DNA from: Zychaea mexicana
Lineage: Eukaryota; Mucoromycota; Mucoromycetes; Mucorales; Lichtheimiaceae
Length of the DNA stretch: 64,000 nt
Assembly (NCBI RefSeq): GCF_025766255.1
Contig: NW_026516802.1
Location: 1-64,000, forward strand
Direction of reading: 5' to 3'
Under the pieces are notes generated by a model. The model saw nothing but the letters and a program-made list of their open reading frames with translations. It was not told the DNA's origin and did not search any database. Positions within the stretch are counted from its first letter, which is position 1; each line of letters opens with the position of its first letter. Both the position numbers and the translations under genes were made by a program. This document shows, one piece after another, positions 1 through 9,944 of this stretch.

Positions 1-120
1 CAACTATAGATAAATAAATGGCATCCTACTATTAGTTGTCTAACCACTTATAATCTATTAGCTGTGATATAGATTGTAAAATTACTATGGTCGAGATAAC
101 CCTATAGAGGCTCAATCTAT
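1..120. repeat. Copy 1 of an AT-rich dispersed repeat
   Basis: Positions 3-110 are nearly identical to 8812-8913, in the same orientation. Both share the run GATAAATAAATGGC, then TTAGTTGTCTAACCACTTA, and both end at GTCGAGATAACCCTATA. The copies differ by only a few substitutions, so the repeat is fairly young or conserved. No coding potential is visible. It may be the end of a longer element that starts outside the window. Confidence 0.7.
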
Positions 121-667
121 AACAAATAATTTTACTGTAAACAGTAAATTAATTTTAGTTATTTCTTTCATATTCAAGTTAGGCTGCGTCCAAGTGTTCC
201 TTGGTTAGAGGAGGGAAATGCTCACTACTGTTGCACTACCTATGAAGTAAAAAAGTTTTTACAAAACTTTTTTAATTCTTAAGAATTAAAAACATTTATA
301 ATAATTTAAAAATCTAAGAATTAAAATTCTTGATTTTTTTAAATTATTATAATATTTTTATATTCTTATACCTTAAGGAATTAACTATAAACAATAATAT
401 AAGGATAATTAAAAATTATCTCTTATATTTAAATGTTATAGTTTAATTCTCTAAATAGATATCAAAATTATTTATCTTACATATTAAATTATTTACCTTT
501 AATTCATTTATAATAAAAAAAACTTTATATTTTTAGCAAATGATATATTTTCTATTATCTATCTGAATTTAATTTTTAAATGTTTAATGTTTTTTTCAAA
601 TCTGTGAATTATCTTGGGATAACTCCAACAATCACTATTTAGTGTCATCTTACCGTAACTATATTTT
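121..667. other. AT-rich spacer, no gene seen
   Basis: Very AT-rich sequence with short self-complementary runs of AATTCTTAAGAATT type around 270-340. I see no open frame or known motif. Confidence 0.5.
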
Positions 668-960
668 TCAGATTACCAAATAAATCAGTATTGTTTGCCT
701 CCTTTTTTTTCCAAATTTGAACCACTCGTTCACATAATTTTGTAGTTCATAGAGTCCAGCAGTGCCAAATGTTTTGTGCATATCATCATGTATACAATGT
801 GGTTCCACCAACAAGATATGTGATAATGCACTAATACCAATTAAAGAATAAAAGGGTTTGAAGATGATTTTAGGTAGAATATGGCATATAGGATATGGTG
901 CATGTTGCTTTTCATAAAGAACAAGTTGTTGGCTGTGATTGATGTCTAAAAGTTATAAAA
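668..960 (-). pseudogene. Open coding-like fragment, unrecognised
   Basis: On the minus strand, an open frame of about 96 codons runs from roughly 957 down to a TGA at 668-670. An in-frame TAA lies just upstream, and there is no good start codon. The composition looks protein-like rather than random: it contains PICHILPK, a hydrophobic stretch, then HDDMHKTFG and NYVNEWFKFGKK. A serine-rich and asparagine-rich open stretch lies just upstream (about 960-1140) in another frame. This looks like a decayed exon or transposon-derived gene. I do not recognise the family. Confidence 0.35.
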
Positions 961-1199
961 GTGCATTGAGACATCGAAGCTGCTTAGAAGCCGTAGATGA
1001 TCATTGCTTGATGGTATTTGAATAAAGGGTGGGTGTACATTGCTGTGAATGGTACTATCATCATCATTGGTGGTTTCACCTCCATTACTACTGATACTGC
1101 TACTACTACTTCCAGAAGCCTTCTTGTAGTTCCCATTAGTAAAAGTTAATATTCTTTTTCCAACTTTCTCTCCTGAATTATGCTTTCACTTGATGCTTA

Positions 1200-2400
1200 C
1201 TGTTCCATTGTAGTTATCACTATAGTGAATCGAGGAAGCTCCTTGGCCTGAAATTATAATGATAGTTGAGCTGGGTGGCTGCGCTTAGTTTTCTTAAATA
1301 TAAGTGATACTGTCAATTATAGTACAAACCTGCTTTTACAAAATGCCAGTAGAATACAACTTGCTTAATAGCTTGCTTTCCTTTTATAAATTCAAAGTAA
1401 TTTACCTCAGCTAAGAGTGTGTTAATGTATACTTTTATGTATTGACTCAAAAGATAGTTTATGATTGTAAAGAACAAATGTTTTAAATATATTTCTATTA
1501 TTTATTATTATTTTATTAAAATTCAAGATTAAATACCTTTTTCATGAATATCTTTTTTGTTATCAATTTTTACAACTTTATTTTTATTATATTTCTTATG
1601 TATTTATTTCTATGAGAGTTATTATAAATATATTTATTTTCTTTATTTTTATTGATTTTTTTAAGAATTAGAATTTTGCTGCTATATATTAAATAAATAC
1701 CATTTATATTATCTATTTCGATTATTAAATTATCTGTCATTATTTCATTTATAATAAATACTATCCTTATAATTTTGCAAATGATATTATTTCTAGTATC
1801 TTGAATATCATTTAAAGTATATATTTTATTATATATTTGAAATTCAATTTTAGAATGTTTTTTATGTATTTTAAAAATCTATAAATTATCTTATGATAAC
1901 TCTCTTTTATATTATAGGTAAGGATTCTTTTACATTTTATACTTGAAAGTTGTTACTAGAAACTATCCAGGAGAGCAGCCTTTTTTGATTTTTGAATCTG
2001 GCCTTTGGTATGATATTTGAGGTAGCTTTTGAAACTCCATTGTACAAAAGGAATTTTAGCAACTGGTTGTTGAAGATATTACTCAGTTGAGTCTATAAAA
2101 TACTTATAGTTTATTATCTATATATAAGAATTTTATACTTAAATAAAATATAATATCATAAAAGCTTATGCAACCTTCGTACTTCATTCTAGAATCAGGA
2201 AATATAATATGTCTTTTAACTCTCTAATATCTTATATACTATATACATATAAACAATGCTTAACTGAAATCTTATCTCCTTTTGATATAAATATAGAAGA
2301 AGATAAAATAAGTAAGTTTGTGAAGATAAAATACAAGATTCAAATGTATAGACCAGTATATTATTTGGTTCACTATATATACACATCTATACAGATATAG
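1200..2400. other. AT-rich spacer, no gene seen
   Basis: Low-complexity A+T-rich sequence, especially 1480-1900. A 63-codon open frame at 2209-2400 is composed mostly of A+T-rich codons and has no recognisable motif, so I do not call it a gene. Confidence 0.5.
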
Positions 2401-2761
2401 TACAGTTGACCCCCTTTAATATCAACCCTCAAGTACACCTGAAAGTGTTGACGCCAACGGGGGTTGACGTTAAAGGGGGTAGCACAAAGTTTAAAAATAT
2501 TAAACCAGCACATACACCCCGACACAATGTATGTATGCAACAGAGTCGTTCCTAACAATGTATTTTCAACCAACAACGAAATAACCACTTTTGATTAGAT
2601 ATGTTTGACCTTAATAAGAAGTCAACCCTGGCCAAGGTGTTGACATTGATCTTATGTAAAAGTTGAAATTTATCTCTGCTAAAATGTGAGGTTCTCAGAA
2701 AAAGGCTGACCATATTGGGGGTTGACATTAAAGGGGTTGACATTAAAGAGGGTCCACTGTA
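2401..2761. mobile_element. MITE with pogo/Tigger-like inverted termini
   Basis: The left end reads TACAGTTGACCCCCTTTAAT. The right end, read on the opposite strand, is TACAGTGGACCCTCTTTAAT. Terminal inverted repeats of about 27 bp with 3-4 mismatches are therefore flanked by TA, the target-site signature of Tc1/mariner/pogo elements. The 361-bp body has no transposase frame. Sub-terminal GGGGTTGAC motifs are repeated internally. The element is non-autonomous; its termini resemble those at 7712-8247, which suggests mobilisation by a related transposase. Confidence 0.75.
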
Positions 2762-2906
2762 TGCATTCAAAGGTTTTTATATTATATAATAGAAAAGTCT
2801 GTAGAAAGTCCTATTAATAATATAGGTTATAATAAATGGAAATAATTTTCCTGGCATATTGTTTATAAAACAATTTATAAACCAAAAGCTTAGGAATATA
2901 AAGGGA

Positions 2907-2975
2907 GTTAATTATTAATAATTAAATGTTCAACAAATCTTGATTTGTTAGAACTTTTAATTAATTAATATTAAC
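2907..2975. repeat. AT-rich hairpin repeat, copy 1
   Basis: A near-perfect inverted repeat of about 33 bp per arm. The arms begin GTTAATTATTAATAATTAAA and meet at CAACAAATC/GATTTGTT. A second copy lies at 8407-8474, with similarity extending about 15 bp beyond the 3' arm. It could be a very short foldback element or the tip of a larger repeat. Confidence 0.6.
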
Positions 2976-3004
2976 AGTGAATTATAAATAATAAGGATCC
3001 AAGT

Positions 3005-4630
3005 TCACTCAGCTGGGGTTGCTGCATGCGCTCGGGATGTTTTAGGAGTATAGAAGATCTCAGGATCTGCTGTATCGAATTCAGATTCTGGCACTTTGTG
3101 ATCATACTTTTCATATTCTTCTTAGCGTTCCTTCCGTGCTAACACTGGAGGCACATAGGCTTGCAAGTTATATAAGTGACGCTATTCAACCACACATTAT
3201 CATTTTAACTCTGTTAGCAATATGCATTTCATAAATATATGTCTAATTGATTGGTCGAATATACCTTGAAAGTGTATATAAGCTTCAGTGTATCATAGAA
3301 GTCGGCGAAACCACACAGTGACCGTGGTATATACATATTGCCCACTTCCTGAACGACATATCTTGCCATGCTTACATATAGATAGCATATTGCCAATAAA
3401 CCCTATGAACCCTATAAGTCCCAAATGGAAATATATAAAATTTAGAGTATTGTGAACCTACTAATCCAATCCATGTAGAGCACGTGTGGGGAGCAGTCCT
3501 TGGCAAATGGCAGGGAGTTCAAGTTACGGCAAAGATAGGCATTGCTTCTCATGTTTTTGGTTTGTTGTTCATAGGCTACAGAAGTCGTAATACCAGGTGC
3601 CTTCCATACACAGCATGCGATTTCAGTGTCTCCAGTGGTAACAATCGCATCGATCTTTCGTCCTATAACATTATGGGTAGTGGTGAAACTGCCACCAGGA
3701 CCATACAACCGTTCATTGTGTAATTTTACTTTTTTGGTTTTGGCTGATGCGAGCTCCCTACTATTTATAATTCAGAGGTTAGCAAAAGTATACTACACTT
3801 ACACACAAATAAATATATATAGGTATATGCCCATCTATCATACTTACAGTGAGAATTCATAGGTAGTATTCCTGAATGCTGTACATAGAATATTGTAACA
3901 AATAATTATCATATCCATCTCACTATAAGTGTCAGACTTATGACCACCAGAATCCAGGTATCATATCCTATGTAGAGCTTATCAGTAACAACAAATGGTG
4001 AGGATGTATAATGTCAACACGGTAAAGAAGTGCTTACAAATAATCCAAAATATCAATGCCTTGTAAAATTTCATTGTCGATATCCGTTTGCAATAGCATG
4101 TTCTTATGGTGTGATAGCTGTCTTAATGCTTAGTGGATTCCCTTTACACTACATATTTCGCTTTTGTTAGAACCTCACAAAGTAGGCATTTATAAAATGC
4201 AAACAATTTGATTCTTTCTCCTCGTTCTACTAACCTGGATGACTTCGTTCACAACATTTTTAAAATCGTCGCACAGTTCTTCGATTTCTATTTTCTCCTT
4301 CGTAAGTTTGTTCCAGTCTTCCGGTTCAAATATTTTCTTGTAGTACTGTGCGTTTGATTTATGTGCTTGGTCAACGATTAAAGAAAGCGTCAATCTAATT
4401 TAGAAAAAACCCGTTAGTAAATCAGATGGGCATTCTCGTAAAGCGGATGTAAGTATACAAACATACGTACTGCGTCATATTTTTCATGAGAGTGTTGATG
4501 GCTAATTCTGTAAAATTGACAGTGACACCATGTTTAATCTATCTTCAAAACTTTCTGTATTGTTCATGATCGCATGGACTGTCGATTCTGGAATGTTATA
4601 TTCCTTGTTGTTGTGCTATACAAAATTCAT
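3005..4630 (-). CDS. Multi-exon member of an unrecognised Mucoromycota family, possibly 5'-incomplete
   Basis: Several minus-strand coding pieces in order make one protein related to the genes at 6469 and 19449. About 4620-4510 holds the PESTVHAIM piece. About 4390-4230 holds an acidic/lysine-rich piece (EDWNKLTKEKIEIEELCDDF). About 3760-3470 contains GRKIDAIV, QQTKNMRSNA and MDWI. About 3380-3260 contains YLYV and IPRSL. The last exon (about 3100-3005) ends in a FYTPKTSR tail, matching the FFTPQNHR tail of the other copies. Several junctions have plausible GT-AG sites (for example CAG|GTTAGT near 4235). The junction after MDWI cannot be closed in phase, so this copy may be damaged. No start codon is evident; a foldback element at 4679-4820 lies just upstream. 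Function unknown. Confidence 0.45.
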
Positions 4631-4678
4631 AAAGCTGGTGAGACCTACGTGCAAACTTAAACACTAGGTGTGTAGGCT

Positions 4679-4820
4679 ATTATCAAGTGGTTAAAAACAG
4701 CTTGATAATAGCTTGATAATAGCTTGCTATGTAGTTATCACGTTGTTTGTGAACAGCTTGATAATTATGCTGAAACAGCTTCGATTGTTATTATCAAGCT
4801 GTTTTTCACCACTTGATAAT
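4679..4820. mobile_element. Short foldback element (MITE-like)
   Basis: The ends form an inverted repeat of about 33 bp: ATTATCAAGTGGT followed by AAAAACAGCTTGATAATA on the left, and its complement on the right with one or two mismatches. The interior repeats AGCTTGATAAT several times in both orientations, so the 142-bp unit could fold into a long hairpin. No clear target-site duplication was found and there is no coding capacity. Confidence 0.6.
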
Positions 4821-5649
4821 TTGCTCATGCATATACGTGGAAATGGGGGTTTTTGATATCATGTATGCAGTAGTGGTTGGGTTCTATATCACATTACATA
4901 TGGATTGGGTACTAGGTGCAGTCAAATTCGCAACAGAGTTCTGCATCGCATATTTTAATGTACTTCTTTACATGCATACTGATCAAAGCAGCAAGGCAAT
5001 TGGTTGTATAATTATTTTTTGGATTGTGAATTTACGTGTTATGGTTGATCGAAACCGGTTTTATTATTAAAAATTGATTGACGATTATTACAAATAAAAA
5101 CATGCTATAGAGATGAAACTAAGCAAAAATTTCTATTCTAAGGGGAAGTGCTATATTGGTTGGTGTGCTGGGGCGGCGGTATGACAACAAAGAATTGCTA
5201 ATCTACAGCAAGGCAATTAGCAAAAATAAGAGGGTCAAATTGTAAGAGGAGAACTCAGCAGCAATGTCTAAGAGGCGAGATACATAATGAGAAAAAAAGT
5301 AGAAACGAAGACAGAAAGAAAGTATACTTACAGATAGCGCTACTTGTGTGGCAACAGTCAGGTGCAAACAAAGACTCTAAATAAGAAGATATAAATGCTA
5401 ATAGCTTCAGATAGTTGAAAGCGTAGGCAAATAAAATATAAGGGACTATTAGTATCTGAGCCTCTCAACCATCAGAAAAGACTGTAAAAAGAGGGAGAGA
5501 GCTTGGAATAAAAGAATAAAATGGAAAAAGTGTTAATATTATAATTCCTTCAGAGATAATTTATATATTCTATATTAATATAAGACAACATGAATAAGAG
5601 AATAATAAAGAATAAGTAATAAAAAGGCAGACCTTTTTAAATATATGTA
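4821..5649. other. Spacer, no supported gene
   Basis: An 85-codon frame at 4813-5070 starts inside the foldback element and has no recognisable motif. The rest is purine-rich AT sequence without open frames. Confidence 0.4.
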
Positions 5650-6280
5650 CAAAGTTAAAAAATCAATTGTTTTTATCTATAGTAAGAAAAAAAGAAAAAT
5701 AAATCTTGATAATAATATGAATAAAATATATGTAATAAACATCTGTGAAATCTGTGAACTATTTTCTGAATTACCTGTAATTATTACTGTTTATAAAACT
5801 AGTATTAATTTCGTTTTTTTTATGCTCTCTTTAGAATGTGAAATACGAGGTTACAGCACGTTTGGATGCCCAGTGCACCTTATATCAAATGGCCTTGAAT
5901 GCATCTTCACCGAGTTACTCAAAAATAATACTATCTATAGCATGGATGTAAGTACAGTCAACCCCCGTTTTTTGCAGCTATGGGATTTTAGGAGATTAGG
6001 CTGCAAAAAGTGGGAGGCTGTAAAATACAAAAGCATTACATAGGGCAAAATTTCAAGCTGTGAGCTGTCATTAATTATACACCAATGACATGGTTACTGT
6101 AGTAACTGAGAAATATAGTACTGAGACCAACCCATTTTGTTAATTCCTTTCTCTTCCCCCTTTTCTACTATCCATAATGCCACTAAAGGCTGATTACATA
6201 AAGTTTACTGAAGATCAAAACGATGAGATACAGTAATAAGATTACAATGGAACATCTTGATTTTATATATTTTTGATCAG
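5650..6280 (+). repeat. Direct repeat A, left copy, with truncated pogo-like element
   Basis: Positions 5650-6280 match 7409-8041 at a constant offset of 1759 with few differences. The repeat includes about 300 bp with an open frame (peptide contains CEICELF and GCPVHLISNG) and then the left terminus TACAGTCAACCCCCGTTTTT at 5953. The right terminus of the element is missing here, because similarity to the intact copy stops near 6280 and a different sequence begins. The 132-codon frame at 5645-6043 runs into the transposon terminus, so it is probably not a complete gene. Confidence 0.65.
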
Positions 6281-6468
6281 ATATGATATAGATAAATAGT
6301 TTATAACTCACCGTATGGATCAGGAGCTGTAACTTAAAAGGGTTTATAATCATCACCACATAAAATCCTGTGTGCTCATCAGATATCATTATGTGTTTCT
6401 TTACTCATACAGGACTTTTTATATTCATTGGTATTTAAAGGTATGGAGAAATATGGGTGGCAATAATT

Positions 6469-7298
6469 TCAACGGTGCTGAATTTTGGTACGCTTGGTCC
6501 GATGGTTCTGAGGGGTGAAGAAAATAGGGTGTTTGGGTGGTGCGGGACTGGATTCAGATTGTAAATCGATAACACCACAGAGACTTTCCATGTCTTCCCG
6601 GGCATGCAACATGCTCAATGACTTCTGACCAAGTTGTGTCATAAAGCGCTGGTATCGAAAAAATGCTTGTAAGGTAGGCTTGAAGGAGGAAATGTCGTTT
6701 AGGGATCGGGGCAGCTGCAGGACACTGATCTTTTTTGCAAAATAGATACCATCCACGTTTGCCAACATATATAGATAGCCACTATTCCCAATCCAATCCA
6801 TTGCAACTCTGTGATGATGGCCGTGTTGATGATCAATGGCTTCAATGTGAGTAAGTATGGCTCCGTTTGTTCGTAGGTTCTTGCATTGCTGTGCCAAGGC
6901 ACAAGTAGATGAGACGCGTGGACGTTTGAATTCATTGCTGGAGAGTTCAATGTCATTGCCATCATTTGCACGCTTCAGTAAGAGATCGATTTTCCGACCG
7001 TGCGCGGTATCGGGAGTGCTGCTTCCAAAAATATTCTCTATGTACTGGCGAGCCGACTTGGTGCACTGGCTGATGGATTCGCCATCCACTAATTTAATGC
7101 CTGTTGACTGAAAAAGATAATCCATAATTGCGGCGACACGGCGATAGACTGTCAACTCAGAATCGTCTTGGTGCCAATCATCAGAGGATTCAATCACAAA
7201 TTCCAAGATGCATAGAACACGGTATTCTTGCGAGTGACGATTTTTGCCAATATTCAAACGTTTTAAATCAAGGATCAGAGCTAGCAGGTCTTCAATAC
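6469..7298 (-). CDS. Unrecognised Mucoromycota family protein, 5'-truncated copy
   Basis: A single open frame codes for about 276 residues homologous to the copy at 19449-20692, starting at the shared CIEDLLALIL. Upstream of 7298 the homology ends and the frame enters A+T-rich sequence (first residues mostly Y, F, I), so the visible start codon near 7341 is unlikely to be original. Conserved blocks in order: SEYRV-like QEYRVLCIL, TVYRRVAAIMDYLF, IKLVDGESIS, GRKIDLLL, QQCKNLRTNGAIL, AMDWIGNSGYLYML, LPRSLNDISSF, and a basic C-terminus after FFTPQ. I know of no characterised domain; I recall similar proteins as multi-copy genes of unknown function in mucoralean genomes. The copy is flanked by direct repeats (5650-6280 and 7409-8041), and the segment 3' of it (6318-6468) is also shared with 19302-19448. 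Confidence 0.55.
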
Positions 7299-7408
7299 AT
7301 AAATAAAAATTGAAAATATAATAGTATATAAAATAATACATAAATTATAAATTATAATCTTTTAAAATTTAATAACTTTTTGTATATACCTAATTATAAT
7401 CTATCTTC

Positions 7409-8041
7409 CAAAGTTAAAAAATCAATTGTTTTTATCTATAGTAAGAAAAAAAGAAAAATAAATCTTGATAATAATATGAATAAAATACATATAATAAACA
7501 TCTGTGAAATCTGTGAACTATTTTCTGAATTACCTGTGATTATTACTGTTTATAAAACTGGTATTAATTTCGTTTTTTTTATGCTCTCTTTAGAATGTGA
7601 AATACGAGGTTACAGCACGTTTGGATGCCCAGTGCACCTTATATCAAATGGCCTTGAATGCATCTTCACTGAGTTACTCAAAAATAATACTATCTATAGC
7701 ACAAATGTAAGTACAGTCAACCCCCATTTTTTGCAGCTATGGCATTTCAGGAGATTAGGCTGCAAAAAGTGGGAGGCTGTAAAATACAAAAGCGTTATAT
7801 AGGGCAAAATTTCAAGCTGTGAGCTGTCATTAATTATACACCAATGACAGGGTTACTGTAGTAACTGAGAAATATAGTACTGAGACCAACCCATTATGTT
7901 AATTCCTTTCTCTTCCCCTTTTTCTACTATCCATATTGCCACTAAAGGCTGATTACATAAAGTTTACTAAAGATCAAAATGATGAGATACAGTAATAAGA
8001 ATACAATGGCACATCTTGATTTTATATGTTTTTGATCAGAT
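7409..8041 (+). repeat. Direct repeat A, right copy
   Basis: Same sequence as 5650-6280. It contains the 140-codon open frame at 7380-7802, which again runs into the transposon terminus at 7712. The frame lacks homology I can name. Its conservation between copies reflects recent duplication rather than proven function. Confidence 0.65.
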
Positions 8042-8247
8042 AGCTGATAAGAATATATAGATGGTCGGATCAGAAAATCGGTGTATATGCTTAGTGGGAA
8101 ATTGCAGGGCACCTTTTTAGACCTGTAAGCTGCAAAAAGTGGGAAATCTGCAATTTTTTTAAGTAAAAAATAGGATTTATCCAAAGTTTGCTGCAAAAAC
8201 TGAGGGCCTACTAAAAGCGGTCATGCAAAAAACGGGAGTTGACTGTA
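7712..8247. mobile_element. Complete pogo/Tigger-like MITE
   Basis: Begins TACAGTCAACCCCCATTTTT and ends, on the other strand, TACAGTCAACTCCCGTTTTT. The inverted termini have about 22 of 25 bases matching and are flanked by TA. The 536-bp interior contains GCTGCAAAAAGTGGGA-type sub-terminal repeats and no transposase. It shares the CAGT(C/T)(A/G)ACCCCC end motif with the element at 2401-2761. Confidence 0.75.
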
Positions 8248-8406
8248 ACCTTTTCGTTACACACATTTTCTGAGACATTATTGTAAAACTTTTTTTTAGA
8301 TGATCAGGATAGCAGCGCTCCCAAATAAGGAGATTATAGACGAAATATAAGAGCAAGAGCTTTACACCCAGTTTTTAGATACAGCACTGACCCCCCTATG
8401 ATGGGA

Positions 8407-8474
8407 GTTAATCATTAATAATTAAATGTTCAACAAATTTTAATTTGTTAGAACTTTAGTTAATTAATATTAAC
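8407..8474. repeat. AT-rich hairpin repeat, copy 2
   Basis: Matches 2907-2975 with a handful of substitutions, some of them compensating between arms. Flanked on the left by GGGA in both copies. Confidence 0.6.
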
Positions 8475-8811
8475 GGTGAATTATAAATAATAAAAATAAA
8501 AAAAAATTTAATTTTTTAATTTTTTATTATTATAATTGTTTTATATAAACATGTTTAATCCGGAACAGATATAACTGTTTATATTGGTAAACACCAAGGC
8601 TAGACCTTTACAGTCGACGACTTACTAGTCACATATTTCTTGATGAAATACAAAAAATAGTAGACACTTGACATGAAATCAATTAACATAATTAAATTGC
8701 TGTTTATAGCAAATTTAACTGTTAATGATTGAATTTCTATTTAATGATCCCTCCAACTTTTCTAGATGGTATGAATTTAGAAAAGTGTACAGATTTTAGA
8801 CCCTAACAGCT

Positions 8812-8913
8812 ATAGATAAATAAATGGCGTCCTGCTATTAGTTGTCTAACCACTTACAATCTATTAGCTGTGATATGGACTGTAAAATTACTATAGTCGA
8901 GATAACCCTATAT
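8812..8913. repeat. Copy 2 of the AT-rich dispersed repeat
   Basis: Same orientation as the copy at 3-110. Similarity starts at GCTATAGATAAATAAATGGC and ends at ACCCTATA. The sequence to its right (8914-9290) is AT-rich; a hydrophobic 78-codon frame there (8922-9158) has no support as a gene. Confidence 0.7.
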
Positions 8914-9313
8914 GGTCACATATGGTATTTAGCTCTAAATTATTTTATTACTTATTTTGCTCTTTAAAGAATCTCATATTAAAGCTAACTATATTAACCT
9001 TTCTACTATTTGCCCAATTATATTTATGCTTTGTATATTGTTCATTCATATTTATATTTGGCTTTATATCAATTTGTTCATTTTTAACTATGGTTTCAAT
9101 TGGTATATCTTTATTATCTAATATAGTGTGTTTTATAGCCTTATGCTTTTCAAAATAATCCTTTCGCTGTATATCTTTTACTATTTGCTTACCCTTTTGT
9201 TTATTTTTATTGTGTCTTCTTTTCTTTTTACGTTTTGGTATACTACAGGATTTTTCATCTCCTAGCAGACATTTGAACTTTTATTTAGGCAGAAGGGATT
9301 TAATTCTAGGCAG

Positions 9314-9726
9314 AGTAGACATGAATGTTAATCTGAGTAGACATGAATAAAAGTTAATCTGGACATGAATAATAATTGATCTGGACATGAATGAAAATCA
9401 AGCTGGACATGAATACAAATTGACCTGGACATGAATGAAAATCGATCTAGACATGAATAAAAATCGAGCTGGACATGAATATAAATTGACCTAGACATGA
9501 ATAAAGATCGATCTGGACATGAATAAAGATCGATCTGGACATGAATATAAATTGACCTGGACATGAATATAAATCGATCTGGACATGAGTAAAATCAATC
9601 TGGACAAAATAAAAATCAATCTGTACATGAATGAAAATCAATCTAAACATGAATAATAGACAACCTGAACATAATAACAGTCAACCTGGACATTGTTTTA
9701 GTCAACTAAGACATAATAAAAGTTGA
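9314..9726. repeat. 22-bp minisatellite
   Basis: About 18 head-to-tail units of mostly 22 bp, each containing GGACATGAATA followed by AAA(A/T)(C/T)GA(T/C)CT. The central units (9500-9590) are most regular; the outer units become degenerate and vary by one to three bases. Because 22 is not a multiple of three, minus-strand open frames here show a 22-residue periodicity and are by-products. The array sits about 0.5 kb upstream of the transposase gene. Confidence 0.85.
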
Positions 9727-9944
9727 AGTAGATAATATATTAAGTGTAGCAGAGTGGAATATTTAAGTACTTAAGATTTTCAATTCAAGTCAAGACATAA
9801 TAGAAGTTAAGTAGTACAAAGCCAATGTCAAGATATAGTAGTATGATGGCTGGTTCACTCGTGACAAATAGCTTGTAGGCTAATGTACAGGAAATGGCAA
9901 GGGTGTGTCAGAGACTCACTACTGTGCGCATAAGCCTATTTTGC

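Noticed and set aside
8922..9158. 78-codon very hydrophobic frame
   Set aside because: Composition (F, L, I, S, C) is what AT-rich sequence gives by chance; no start context or homology.
9328..9650. Two minus-strand open frames with repeated MSRSIYIHVQ-like peptides
   Set aside because: They are translations of the 22-bp minisatellite; the period of 22 residues follows from 3 x 22 bp, and there is no evidence of a gene.
9314..9726. CRISPR-like array
   Set aside because: Units are contiguous and degenerate with no unique spacers, and the DNA is eukaryotic.
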